From contig MKUZ01000031.1 in assembly GCA_001899065.1 (NCBI GenBank), positions 287,322-351,321 on the forward strand: DNA of 64,000 nt, given 5' to 3'. The notes beneath the pieces are model-generated. The model was not told the DNA's origin. It worked only from the letters and a program-made list of their open reading frames with translations, and made no database searches. The DNA is from Devosia sp. 66-22 (lineage in GTDB: Bacteria > Pseudomonadota > Alphaproteobacteria > Rhizobiales > Devosiaceae). Position numbers and translations under genes: made by a program. Position 1 is the first letter of the stretch; every line of letters starts with the position of its first letter. Positions 54,013 through 63,546 of this stretch are shown in pieces.

Positions 54013-55260
54013 TTGGGGCTCATCGAATTGGCTCAGGCTCGCGCGCTCACCGCCACGCAGGTGAACGCCCTCACCAAGGAGGGCGTGCACTGGGTTGCGC
54101 CCAGCCTCTACATGCAGGTGAGAGACCACGGCACCCGCAGCTGGCTCTTCCGCTACAGCCGCAACGGCACGAACCAGTGGATGGGCTTGGGCTCGACCGA
54201 AGAGAAGCCGCTGAGCGATGCCCGTGATGACGCGGCGATGCTTCGGGTCAAGGTCAAGCGCGGCGAAGATCCGATCGCCAGCAAGCGTGAAGTGCAGGCG
54301 CAGCGGAAGATCGAGATGAAACCGAAGGTCCCGACCTTCGCCGAGTGCGCCGCCAAGTACATCGCCTCCCACAAGTCGAGCTGGAAGAACGAGAAGCACG
54401 CTCAGCAGTGGCCGAGCACGATCGAGATGTACGTGAACCCCTTCATTGGGAAGCTTCCGGTTGACCAGGTCACGGTCGAGGACGTGCTGAAGGTGCTCAA
54501 GCCTATCTGGACGAGCAAGCCCGAGACCGCGAGCCGTGTGCGCGGCCGCATCGAGCAGGTGCTCGGCTGGGCTGCGGCAATGGAGTACCGCAGCGGTGAC
54601 AATCCGGCTCAGTGGAAGGGCGGAGCCTTACCGCACCTGCTCCCGGCGATCGGCAAGATCGCCAAGGTCGAGCACCGCAAGGCGGTGCCCTATCAGGAGG
54701 TGTCGGAGCTGATGGCCGAGCTGCGCAAGAACGGCAGTACGAGCGCCAAAGCTCTGATGTTCACGATCCTAACCGGCGCCCGTACGACGGAAACACGGGA
54801 AGCGACCCACAGCGAGATTGATCGTAAGGCGAAGGTCTGGACGATCCCCGCCGGCAGAATGAAGGCTGGCCGCGAGCATCGGGTCCCACTCACCGATGAA
54901 GCTCTCGCGCTGATCGCCAGCGACCCCTCTGACAGCAAGTATCTGTTCCCGAGTCCGTCCGGTTACGCGCTCTCAAATATGGCGATGCTGCAGCTCCTGC
55001 GTGGGCTCCGCGAAGACGGCAGCACGGTGCACGGATTTAGAAGCTCGTTCCGAGATTGGGCTGCTGAGAGGACCGACTTCCCGCGTGAAGTAGTCGAGGC
55101 GTGTCTCGCCCACGCTCTCGGTGATGACGCTGAGCTTGCCTACAAGCGAACCGACTTCTTAGAGAGGCGGCGGGAGGTGATGCAGCAGTGGACCAACTTC
55201 ACAATGAATGGCGCTTCTGTAAACGTACGAATGCTCCGCGGGAAGCACCAAGCTCAGTGA
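54013..55260 (+). CDS. Tyrosine-type integrase (P4/DUF4102-like)
   Basis: 415 residues: N-terminal arm-binding DUF4102-like domain (VHWVAPSLYMQVRDHGTRSW, LFRYSRNGTNQWMGLGS), SAM-like core-binding region, and catalytic domain with TGARTTETREA (first Arg), HGFRSSFRDW (His-x-x-Arg), LAHALGDDAELAYKR (His and the tyrosine nucleophile). The TTG at 54013 begins the recognisable domain. It marks the island carrying the chaperone operon and nuclease. It looks intact. Confidence 0.88.
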   Translation: MGLIELAQARALTATQVNALTKEGVHWVAPSLYMQVRDHGTRSWLFRYSRNGTNQWMGLGSTEEKPLSDARDDAAMLRVKVKRGEDPIASKREVQAQRKIEMKPKVPTFAECAAKYIASHKSSWKNEKHAQQWPSTIEMYVNPFIGKLPVDQVTVEDVLKVLKPIWTSKPETASRVRGRIEQVLGWAAAMEYRSGDNPAQWKGGALPHLLPAIGKIAKVEHRKAVPYQEVSELMAELRKNGSTSAKALMFTILTGARTTETREATHSEIDRKAKVWTIPAGRMKAGREHRVPLTDEALALIASDPSDSKYLFPSPSGYALSNMAMLQLLRGLREDGSTVHGFRSSFRDWAAERTDFPREVVEACLAHALGDDAELAYKRTDFLERRREVMQQWTNFTMNGASVNVRMLRGKHQAQ

Positions 55261-55474
55261 TTACCGATGCTACGGAAGTTCGAAGGCCCGAAGTAGCCTG
55301 ACGTGCAGGCGCATGGATGGGTCGAGTACGCTGTTGCGGTAGAGGTGCACACTTCGTCGTCGCTTTGAGCGCACGCGGGTGCTGCGAGAAGTAGCACCGC
55401 TAACGCCAGTCCATACCGCATCCGCTTGCCCCCAAAGCCCGGTCTGTGCTGAACATTATCAGGGGGACCGGATC

Positions 55475-55942
55475 ATGCACTTGAAATCGATGGTTGCCGC
55501 AGTCACGGCGCTGGTGATCAGCCTGTCGGGCGCGAATGCCGCCGAGGAGGACGCCCGGGCGGCGAAGGTGATGTGGACGGCCTGGCTCTGCTCGACCTAT
55601 GCCGAGCTCAGCGGGGATGCGGAAGAGCAGCGCCGCCTGTTCACGCTGGGTTACTCATCGGGCCAGCGCTTCGTGGCCGCAGCGGCGGCGGGGACGATCA
55701 CCGCAGAAGAAGCCAATTCCATAGTCCCGATGGTAGTCGGGTTCCTGATGGCCGGGCCATCGGAAGAATTCATCCTCGGTCGGGTCTTCGAGAGCGCGGC
55801 GAACCAGGGCTACGACGAGGTCGTAAAGCACGACGCCAGCGGGATGTATCTCGAGCTCAAGGACTGGGTGAGCGACGACGAACTGAAGGCCTCCATCGCG
55901 TCCAACAAGTACATGCGGGGAAACTGCGAACTGTTGCGATGA
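55475..55942 (+). CDS. Secreted hypothetical protein with two cysteines
   Basis: 155 residues: signal peptide MHLKSMVAAVTALVISLSGA, cleaved near NAA. The mature domain is helical, with CSTYAELSGD and the final NCELL, suggesting one disulfide. Other blocks: FTLGYSSGQRFVAAAAAGTI and GPSEEFILGRVFESAANQGY. GGGGGA lies 8 bases before the ATG. Family not recognised; periplasmic location is the only firm inference. Confidence 0.7.
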   Translation: MHLKSMVAAVTALVISLSGANAAEEDARAAKVMWTAWLCSTYAELSGDAEEQRRLFTLGYSSGQRFVAAAAAGTITAEEANSIVPMVVGFLMAGPSEEFILGRVFESAANQGYDEVVKHDASGMYLELKDWVSDDELKASIASNKYMRGNCELLR

Positions 55943-56021
55943 GCCACAAGCCGGCCGCGAATGCGAGGCGACCTAGATCTCCTCCGAGAGTTCGAATAAC
56001 CCCTCCTAACGTGCCTTGCGG

Positions 56022-58550
56022 CTACATCATCAACCCCGAAAGGATGCCGGTGTCGCCACCCTCATCGTGACGAACGGTGTTCTGATACATACCAGCAACT
56101 ACTTTCCGCAGTTCATCTACATCGTTCTGGCTGATTGCTCTCTGGCCCTGTTCCGCCAGTCGATCATGCAGCGCCTTGTCCACCGCATTGAATCGAGAAT
56201 CTACCAAGCTTTCGTACTGCGCCACCCAGAATCCCGGTTGCTTAAACAGGAAGCCACGCAACAAGGCGCTGGCCTCGTCCATCGCGTGCCGACTCTCCTT
56301 TGAATCCCCTCGTCTTAGAGCGTCGCGGCCCGAGGCGATCTGTCGTGTAATGTTGGCGTTGACGTCGGGCTCCACATCCTTTGCCAAGTATCGCGTGTAG
56401 TGGTTCTCGAAGTCGTCCCACTCTATCTGGAGAACGGCAGCAACGTTCTCGGAGTCGTGCTTGAGCCGGTGGATTTCCTGACGTAAGAAGCGTGCTTCCT
56501 GCGTCACCATCCGTTTGGTGTCGGCGTCCGGGGAGAGCGCCACGGCCGTCTCCTGGGTGTCGAGCCGGTTCCGGAGCTCACTGGACTTGGCAACAATGCG
56601 GCTCCCCAGCGCCCGCTCCAGTTGTTCGAGGTCGCGACGTGCGTCTTCGATGCCGCGCCGGGCCAATTGCGCACCGTCGTCACCATCGAAATTCGACGCC
56701 GAGCTCGTCGGCACATACATGTTTTCGAGACTATGATAGAGCCCTGCGTCTGGAATCTCGAAATGGCAATGAAGCAGGCTGTTGGCGTCAATGCTCCAAT
56801 GGACGTTGACGCGATCGCCTTTCCGGATGATCTGGCCGGTCGTCAGGCTGTCGCCCCGGAGCTCAAAAGATCCGACGCCGAGGTTCAGCGAGGGGTCATC
56901 TACACCGTCCGCCTGCTCGTACAGCTCGAATGACAAGGAAGCTTTATCTCCGGCGCGCAAATCCCGGGCGGCCCGGAACGATTCCATTCCGCGAGCAGGG
57001 GTGGGAGCCCCCTTCTTCGCGATCGTATGAAGCTTGTTCACCTCGGCCCCCGGGCCGCCCTTTACTACTTTGATTGCCAGATTGTGCATCAGGGGCATGC
57101 CATCGGCCGTCGCAGTAAGACGGGTTATCCTCAAAACCGTACTGGCCTCTGCATCAAGCGAGCCGTCCGGGCCGAAAACCGAAACCTTGACCTCGTTCGA
57201 CCCTACACGTGGCAGAGGAATACCCTTTACGTCCAACGTGGGAGAGAGAGGCAGCTTACCCGATGTCCAGCCATTTGCGGCGTCCACCTGGACGTGAGTG
57301 TTCTGCGGAACAGCATCGGCCGGAGCTTTCAACTTCAGGCTGAAAGTAGCCGCGGCCGTGTTGTCCACGTACTCGAAACGCAGTTGAAGACTGGATGTGG
57401 AAGTCTTCGTCGCCCGCCCGGTCTTGGGGGCAGTTGCGCCGTCGGATGCCCAATCGCGGCCCGATGCGAAGATAGCAGCTCCGGTCGCCACAGCGGTCAT
57501 AGGGTCGACATTAGTGTCTAGAGCTACCCCCAGTTCGAAAGCGACGCGCTCCCTGATGTAGGGCATCCTGCTCGGTCCGCCGATCAGGACGACTGCATCC
57601 ATATCGCCCGGTTGGTAGCCATTGCTCGACAGTAGCGCGCGACACTCGGAAATGGATCGCTCGACATTACTGGCAATCAAGTCCTCCAACACGCCGCGCG
57701 TCACCTCCACATCAAGGTAGATGTCCTTTCCAGATTCATCCTTGGTGCCAACCTGGTTCTCGTCGGCAGAGACGTGATCGACTTGCTGCGACGACAAGGC
57801 GATCTTGCACATCTCCGCCCGATACGACGCGATGCGGATTAAGCGAGAATAGCGCGCATCTGACTGAAAGTTATCCGGTAGATTGAAGGTCTTCAGCAAC
57901 CATGGGCGCACCACGCTATTCACGATAGCCCGGTCGAAGTCGGCGCCGCCCAGCATGTTCACACCGGCGTGCGCAACGATCGTCACGTTCCCGGAAACAC
58001 TCTGCACGATTGCGGCATCGAAGGTACCGCCGCCCAGGTCGTAGACCAGGAATTGACCAGATCCTCCACCAATCGCCGAGTTTGCGGTCATGGCAGCAGC
58101 AATCGGTTCTTGCAGCAGAGAAACCTTATCCAGCCCCGCAAGCCGGGCAGCTCGCATCGTCGCTTCGGATTGCATTTGGTTGAAGGCCGCGGGAATGGTG
58201 ATCACCGTACCCTCGATCTCAATATCCGGAAGATCACGGCGGGCCTGAGCTACCAAGCTTTTGAGAATCTCGGCACTGGCTTCCTCGGGTGACAACACTC
58301 GATCGGTACCGGGAAACTCGACCATACTCCCGGTCCCCATCAGGCGCTTGAACTTCTGCTGCACGCTCTGCGGGGAATAAGCCAGTTGTTCGTAGGCCTT
58401 GCGCCCTACAAACATGCCGCCGCGCCGGTCGATCATGATTGCACTCGGCATCACGTCCATCCCCTCGACCGTCTTGAAGAGTCTCAGGACCTCGCCATCG
58501 GTGCCCACGATAGCCGAGTTGGAGGTGCCTAGATCGATACCGATGTACAT
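56022..58550 (-). CDS. Hsp70-family chaperone with diverged C-terminal half
   Basis: 842 residues. The N-terminal 375 form an Hsp70 ATPase with all signatures: GIDLGTSNSAIVG, VYDLGGGTFDAAIV and VVLIGGPSRMPYIRE. The C-terminal half does not show the DnaK substrate-binding pattern: a beta-rich segment (LQLRFEYVDNTAAATFSLKL) is followed by a second beta region and a long charged helical tail with heptad-like stretches. The length exceeds DnaK by 200 residues. It lies 5 bases after the GrpE-like gene and is last in a three-gene operon. Probably a specialised chaperone or assembly ATPase. Confidence 0.88.
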   Translation of the reverse strand: MYIGIDLGTSNSAIVGTDGEVLRLFKTVEGMDVMPSAIMIDRRGGMFVGRKAYEQLAYSPQSVQQKFKRLMGTGSMVEFPGTDRVLSPEEASAEILKSLVAQARRDLPDIEIEGTVITIPAAFNQMQSEATMRAARLAGLDKVSLLQEPIAAAMTANSAIGGGSGQFLVYDLGGGTFDAAIVQSVSGNVTIVAHAGVNMLGGADFDRAIVNSVVRPWLLKTFNLPDNFQSDARYSRLIRIASYRAEMCKIALSSQQVDHVSADENQVGTKDESGKDIYLDVEVTRGVLEDLIASNVERSISECRALLSSNGYQPGDMDAVVLIGGPSRMPYIRERVAFELGVALDTNVDPMTAVATGAAIFASGRDWASDGATAPKTGRATKTSTSSLQLRFEYVDNTAAATFSLKLKAPADAVPQNTHVQVDAANGWTSGKLPLSPTLDVKGIPLPRVGSNEVKVSVFGPDGSLDAEASTVLRITRLTATADGMPLMHNLAIKVVKGGPGAEVNKLHTIAKKGAPTPARGMESFRAARDLRAGDKASLSFELYEQADGVDDPSLNLGVGSFELRGDSLTTGQIIRKGDRVNVHWSIDANSLLHCHFEIPDAGLYHSLENMYVPTSSASNFDGDDGAQLARRGIEDARRDLEQLERALGSRIVAKSSELRNRLDTQETAVALSPDADTKRMVTQEARFLRQEIHRLKHDSENVAAVLQIEWDDFENHYTRYLAKDVEPDVNANITRQIASGRDALRRGDSKESRHAMDEASALLRGFLFKQPGFWVAQYESLVDSRFNAVDKALHDRLAEQGQRAISQNDVDELRKVVAGMYQNTVRHDEGGDTGILSGLMM

Positions 58551-58555
58551 GATTG

Positions 58556-58939
58556 TTACTCCAAGGACTTTTCGGCGCGGAGGAAGACACGACCCGTTCT
58601 GATAGCGGTGGTGCCGATAATGATGGCGGGTTCCAGAGTTTGCTCGATCACCGAGTCGCGCTCTCCGACGACGTCTTCTGCATTCACTGCGGTAACGGGA
58701 AGGTTGGCGCTGTACGGGGCGCCATCGAATGTCTCGATATGCATGCCATGACGTTCAAGTATGAGTGCCAGACGACGGTTGCCGTACTTCGCTTGGGCGA
58801 TGAGGCCCCCCTTCAAGTTCTCGGGCGCCGCATCCACCACGCGATCGTAATTGCGCAACAGCTTCCAAAACTCGGACGCCAGTTCCGCCAAGTCGACCGT
58901 CTTCTCGTCGATCTGATCCGTCAATTCGATGCCCTCCAA
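58556..58939 (-). CDS. GrpE-like protein
   Basis: 127 residues: a helical N-terminal part (LAELASEFWKLLRNYDRVVD) and a C-terminal beta region (GMHIETFDGAPYSANLPVTA, VIEQTLEPAIIIGTTAIRTG, RVFLRAEKS) with the order of conserved residues of the GrpE head domain. The long GrpE N-terminal coiled coil is missing. It is placed between J-like and Hsp70 genes, overlapping the former by 19 bases. It is probably the nucleotide exchange factor of this Hsp70. Confidence 0.68.
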   Translation of the reverse strand: MEGIELTDQIDEKTVDLAELASEFWKLLRNYDRVVDAAPENLKGGLIAQAKYGNRRLALILERHGMHIETFDGAPYSANLPVTAVNAEDVVGERDSVIEQTLEPAIIIGTTAIRTGRVFLRAEKSLE

Positions 58940-60882
58940 CGCTGTAAAGTCGCCCTAGCATCCGACGCTATCTGTGCGCTTCTTGCCGTTAGCTCGCGCT
59001 GCACGGTCAGCATGTCCGCTTCGCGATATCGATAATTGGCGCATCGCGAATTGTAATCGTCGACCACCTGGTTGAAGAGTCTGATGACGGCGTTGCTATC
59101 GCTTACGATGAGCGCATTGAGCGCGTCGATCCGTGCGTTCTGAAATTGACAGTACCGGACGTTTCCTAGCGAAAACACTGCTGTACTGTAGGGCGCGGGC
59201 TTGACCTCTTCGAACGAGGTCGTCGCAGGCGTCGGAAGGCTTGTTGATGCCGAGCGATTCGTCGAAGTCGAATAGCTTGAACTGCTCCGCCCACCGCCTT
59301 GGTTCGCCATGGCCACAATCCCTCCCAGGATCACCACTCCCCAGAATATCCATTTTATGACTCGCCATCGCTTGGAGGCGGCCAGACTGTCGATTGCTTG
59401 CTGGTATTGTCGGCGTTCGTTGTCGTCCTTGGCTAGGCCCAGGAGGGCAGTTAGCGCCCTCTCGGCTCCCGCAGTATCCTTCTGTTCGATCGCGCGCTTG
59501 AAACGGCTTTGGGCAGCGTTCTCCTGCAATGTATGACGATCTGCTAAGAGAGCCGTCTTCATCTTTGGGGGCGCCTGAGAGAACGAACGATGTTCGATCA
59601 ATCCCGATATGAGCGCATCACAGGCTGCGGCTTCACCCAGGTCATTGTTCATGTCGAGGGCGAGTACCCTGACTGCTCCCCACGGAAGCTCCGCGGCTGC
59701 CGTACCGTAGGTGGCCTTAACTGACCGGTCGAAAAGATCATACAGGCGCTTGGCTTCGCCCTTAGCCTGGGCGTCAAAGCCGCCCTTGAGATCGGACACC
59801 AAAGGGTCCAGGTTGCGCCGGGTTCGGTCCGCGAATTCAATAAGGTCCTTTGCACCCTCCTGATCGACGAGGTTCTGCAGGGCACCAAGGTCCTCCGCAA
59901 GTTGGGCAACTGCCCGAGGCAATTCGGCAAAGACATTGTTGCAGACCTTGCTGATGCGCAGTGCCGCCGAGGGAGCATCTTTCTCGTTCGCCAGTTCGAT
60001 CATGAAGCCGCGAAGATGCTCGAACAGTTCTCGGGCTTGAGGCTCATCTCGGCCCTTTTTCTCGGCGAGCAGTTGTGCAGGTTGCGAGAGTTCATCCCAC
60101 GCCAAGAGCGAGGTCTCGATATCCTCCAAAGACTGGGAATGCTTGGTGTCTGCGAGGAATGTTTCGACGGCTGTGTCTATGCGACGACGTAGTTCGCTAA
60201 TGGGCGCCGATGCATACTCCAGATAGGCAGACACTAGAGAGGAAAAGGCGACAAGATCATCCGAGGATGCGGCTGGAAGGCCATCTTCTAAGCATCGACG
60301 CATATCCGCCGCAGCGGGCCTAGCGTCCTTGTAGCTGGAAAACAGTCTTCTGATGTTGCTTGCGGTCGTGATCTCGAAGGCCTCCGAGACGCCTTCCCAC
60401 CCCGGGCGTGAAAGGCCAGCATTCTCGAAGATGTGGCCAACCGTCTCATGGACCTGGTCCCGGTCAACCAGCGCAAGCGTCAGCGCGAAATACCGCAGGA
60501 CGCCGGAGCTGGGGCGAAGCTGGGCGACGTTGGATAGGAAACTCGCTCGAGACGCCTTGGGCAGTCCCTTGGCCAACGCGATGAGATCGGAGAGGGGGCT
60601 ACTTCCCTCGAGGGCGGAAATGGCTAGGTCCCTTTGACCCGGATCCGCGTCGACAAGGAAGTCCACCGTCGCCGCCAATCTGGATTTGGGTGCGAGCAGT
60701 TGTCGGCGTGCGTCGCGAAGGATGGCGTCGTCGGCGCGCCCCTCGACCAGAGCGTCGTCAAAGGCGGCTGCAACGTCTTCCTTTGATGCAGTCAGCGGAA
60801 TGCGTAGGATCGCGAAGGGATTTTTGAGCAGATCGAACTCGATCCGGTTCACCGCCCCCGCTGTGATCGCCCCCTGTTCCAT
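58921..60882 (-). CDS. Membrane-anchored J-like protein without an HPD motif
   Basis: 653 residues. Residues 16-75 (FDLLKNPFAILRIPLTASKE, then LRDARRQLLAPKSRLAATVD) resemble the degenerate J-like start of chaperone-linked proteins, but the catalytic HPD is absent. A long helical region follows (80-505). One membrane helix lies at about 508-526, then a Ser/Thr linker and a C-terminal domain with two cysteines (RYCQFQNARIDALN, DYNSRCANYRYREAD). If the helix crosses once, this last domain is periplasmic and may have a disulfide. It heads the operon with the GrpE-like and Hsp70 genes. Confidence 0.75.
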   Translation of the reverse strand: MEQGAITAGAVNRIEFDLLKNPFAILRIPLTASKEDVAAAFDDALVEGRADDAILRDARRQLLAPKSRLAATVDFLVDADPGQRDLAISALEGSSPLSDLIALAKGLPKASRASFLSNVAQLRPSSGVLRYFALTLALVDRDQVHETVGHIFENAGLSRPGWEGVSEAFEITTASNIRRLFSSYKDARPAAADMRRCLEDGLPAASSDDLVAFSSLVSAYLEYASAPISELRRRIDTAVETFLADTKHSQSLEDIETSLLAWDELSQPAQLLAEKKGRDEPQARELFEHLRGFMIELANEKDAPSAALRISKVCNNVFAELPRAVAQLAEDLGALQNLVDQEGAKDLIEFADRTRRNLDPLVSDLKGGFDAQAKGEAKRLYDLFDRSVKATYGTAAAELPWGAVRVLALDMNNDLGEAAACDALISGLIEHRSFSQAPPKMKTALLADRHTLQENAAQSRFKRAIEQKDTAGAERALTALLGLAKDDNERRQYQQAIDSLAASKRWRVIKWIFWGVVILGGIVAMANQGGGRSSSSYSTSTNRSASTSLPTPATTSFEEVKPAPYSTAVFSLGNVRYCQFQNARIDALNALIVSDSNAVIRLFNQVVDDYNSRCANYRYREADMLTVQRELTARSAQIASDARATLQRWRASN

Positions 60883-61467
60883 TTAAGTCAGCCGCTTGAG
60901 CCACTGGGGCTAGTGCTAAACCGCCTAAGAAACGGATCAGTCCTGCCAACATATAAAGTACGCGTCATAACGGCCCCCAAAACGATGCCTGTAATACAAG
61001 GTTTTGGGATCCTTGGCGAAAAAGCAAGCTTCGTGTCTACGTCGATCTCTTGCGGGAGTTTCCGGCCATCTATGTAATTGCCGGCGTGGGTGGAAACTGC
61101 GCGCCTGGAGCGGGCACGGTTGGTACCGCATCCCTGGCCACAAAGCCGCCCTGAATGTCCGAGTCCGCTTCGGCGGACAGACTGCTATCGTTACGCGGGA
61201 GCGATCTTTTCCGCGATGATCTCCTGTTGCCTAACGGGTAGGTGGAGCCGTATTCCAAGACGCACTCATCACAACAGGCCGCGTCTGCCTTTCGCAAAGG
61301 GATGGCTTGCGGTGGAAGCCGATCTCAACCTCTGGCCGAAAACAGGCGAGGAACGTAGGGCAGGGGCGTTTCCCTGCTTTCGAGGAATGACGCCTGCTAA
61401 ATCGAGCGGCGCCTAACCGTTGCAATCAACAATAGCTCATATCATCTTAGCGCAAGGGGACGCGTTC
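60883..61467. other. Divergent intergenic region with a UUCG hairpin
   Basis: About 580 bp between the divergent chaperone operon and the OLD nuclease. No gene is convincing. GTCCGC-TTCG-GCGGAC at 61163-61178 is a perfect 6-bp stem with the very stable UUCG tetraloop (plus-strand sense). It should hold both promoters; no clear -35/-10 pair was recognised. Confidence 0.45.
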
Positions 61468-63546
61468 ATGAAATTACTTCGATTTCGAGTTAAGGATTTC
61501 CGCTCTGTTGTCGACAGCGGGTGGGTCGATGCGGACTCGGTTACGGCTTTGGTTGGGGTAAATGAGTCCGGCAAGACCAATCTGCTTTTGCCGTTATGGA
61601 AGCTGAACCCGGCTCGCGATGGCGAGATTGTTCCGACATCTGACTACCCTAAGGCCCAGTACGCAGCCATCCGCGCCAACCCAGAAGACTATGAGTTCGT
61701 TGAAGCGGTATTTGCTTGTTCAGACCTCGCTGCAGAAATCTCTGCCAAGACCGGCCAACCCCAGAACGTTGTTGACGAGGTCATCGTCGGCAAGAGGTTC
61801 GATGGGCAGTTCACGCTGGGCTTTCCGAAGTTTCACCCGAAGACGCACGCGTCAGCAGATGAGGTACGCGGAGTTCTCCAGTCGGCACTAGAAGAACTCG
61901 CCGGCATTACCGCTCTGCTGAAGGAGGGCTCTCTCAAGGAAAGCCTGACCCAGCGCATTCAGGGTTCACTTGCTCAAGTGGCGGCCGGTGGAGCGACCGT
62001 TCAGGTCTTGGACTCACTGATCGGAACGCTCCGGACAGCGCTCCCCGCAGAGGCTGCAGCAACAAGCGCTCTGGTCCCGCGGTATCAACGGATGCTGGAC
62101 GGGTTGGCTGAACTTAAGGCCACGTTGCAAAGGCCGGCGCCTGGACAAGTGGAGAGCGTCTGGCCCCTGATCAAATCCAAGCTTCCCAAGTTCGTCTACT
62201 ACTCCAACTACGGGAACCTCGATTCCGAGATATATCTGCCCCACGTCGTGGATAACCTCAAACGCACTGATCTGGGAGCGAAGGAAGCCGCCAAAGCCCG
62301 AACGCTTAAGGTGCTGTTCTCGTTCGTAAAATTGGAGCCTGAGGATATCCTCGAACTGGGCCAGGAAGCTCAGCCAGTAAAAGGCGAAGTCAAGGAGGAG
62401 GATATAGCTGAGGCGGCCGAGCGAAAGCGAGAACGGACCATCCTGCTCAATTCAGCCGGAACCGACCTCACTAAGAAGTTCAAGTCTTGGTGGCGCCAAG
62501 GCGACTATACCTTCGAGTTCCAGGCCGATGGCGACCACTTCCGGATTTGGGTGAGCGATGCACGGCGGCCGGAGAAGGTCGAGCTTGAGGATCGAAGCAC
62601 TGGTTTGCAGTGGTTCCTCAGTTTCTACCTCATCTTCTTGGTTGAGAGTTCCCAGGACCACCGCGACGCCATCTTGCTCCTCGACGAGCCGGGGCTTTCA
62701 CTGCACCCGCTCGCACAGCGAGACCTTTCGGCATTCTTTGAGAGCCTATCGGGCACCAACCAGATTATCTACACCACGCACTCGCCGTTCCTCGTCGACG
62801 CCGACATGCTCGACCGAGCGCGAAAGGTTTATGTCTCGGAGGACGGCTCGACCAAAGCCACTTCTGACCTGCGGCGTGGCAGCGAGGATCCACGCAAGTC
62901 GGGCGCAACCTACGCGATCTATTCGGCGCTGAACATGAACGTGGCCGAAAGCATGCTCGTTGGCTGTCATCCGGTGATCGTTGAGGGTCCCTCAGACCAA
63001 CACTACCTGACGGCGATCAAGACCATCCTTATCGCAGCAGGCAAGATCAAGCCGGCAAGGGAGCTCATATTCCCACCGGCGCACGGGGCACGAAACGCGC
63101 AGGTAATCGCGACCATCCTTTCCGGACGGGATGACGTGCTGCCGGTGATGCTGCTGGACGGCGACGACGCTGGCTTGAAGATGGCCGGCGATATGCGAAA
63201 TGGCCTCTACAAGAACGCCAAGACGCGAGTGGTAGACACCAACGAGTACGTTGGCTTCGCCGATTCAGAGATAGAGGATCTGATCCCCGTAGAAGCGATC
63301 GTCAGTGTCCTGGATCGATGGCAAAAGTCTGCCGATCATGAGTTCGAGACCGTTGCCAAGGCTGGACAACCCATCGTGCCCCAGATCGAAGCATGGGCCA
63401 GTGTGGAGGGCCTCAAACTTGAAGAAGGCTGGAAGGTGGAACTCGCGCGAAGAGTCAAAGAGCGGCTACTGGCTCGAGGCACAAAAGACATCGACCCGGA
63501 AGTGATCGATCGCTGGTCCAAGCTTTTCAAAGACCTCGTGGCGTAG
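61468..63546 (+). CDS. OLD-family ATPase/TOPRIM endonuclease
   Basis: 692 residues: N-terminal ABC-type ATPase with Walker A GVNESGKTNLLLPL, a long central insert with coiled-coil character, LEDRSTGLQWFLSFYLIFLV (signature region), Walker B ILLLDEPGLSLHP and TTHSPFLVD. A C-terminal TOPRIM domain follows: HPVIVEGPSDQHYLTAIKTI (Glu), VMLLDGDDAGLKMAG (DxD) and a final acidic motif IEDLIP. OLD proteins act in phage defence alone or with helicase partners. The ATG at 61468 has AAGGGGA upstream. No UvrD-like helicase follows, so it is not a Gabija pair within this window. Confidence 0.87.
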   Translation: MKLLRFRVKDFRSVVDSGWVDADSVTALVGVNESGKTNLLLPLWKLNPARDGEIVPTSDYPKAQYAAIRANPEDYEFVEAVFACSDLAAEISAKTGQPQNVVDEVIVGKRFDGQFTLGFPKFHPKTHASADEVRGVLQSALEELAGITALLKEGSLKESLTQRIQGSLAQVAAGGATVQVLDSLIGTLRTALPAEAAATSALVPRYQRMLDGLAELKATLQRPAPGQVESVWPLIKSKLPKFVYYSNYGNLDSEIYLPHVVDNLKRTDLGAKEAAKARTLKVLFSFVKLEPEDILELGQEAQPVKGEVKEEDIAEAAERKRERTILLNSAGTDLTKKFKSWWRQGDYTFEFQADGDHFRIWVSDARRPEKVELEDRSTGLQWFLSFYLIFLVESSQDHRDAILLLDEPGLSLHPLAQRDLSAFFESLSGTNQIIYTTHSPFLVDADMLDRARKVYVSEDGSTKATSDLRRGSEDPRKSGATYAIYSALNMNVAESMLVGCHPVIVEGPSDQHYLTAIKTILIAAGKIKPARELIFPPAHGARNAQVIATILSGRDDVLPVMLLDGDDAGLKMAGDMRNGLYKNAKTRVVDTNEYVGFADSEIEDLIPVEAIVSVLDRWQKSADHEFETVAKAGQPIVPQIEAWASVEGLKLEEGWKVELARRVKERLLARGTKDIDPEVIDRWSKLFKDLVA

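Noticed and set aside
61468..63546. Gabija system (GajA-GajB)
   Set aside because: The OLD-like protein would fit GajA, but no UvrD-like helicase gene follows within the window.
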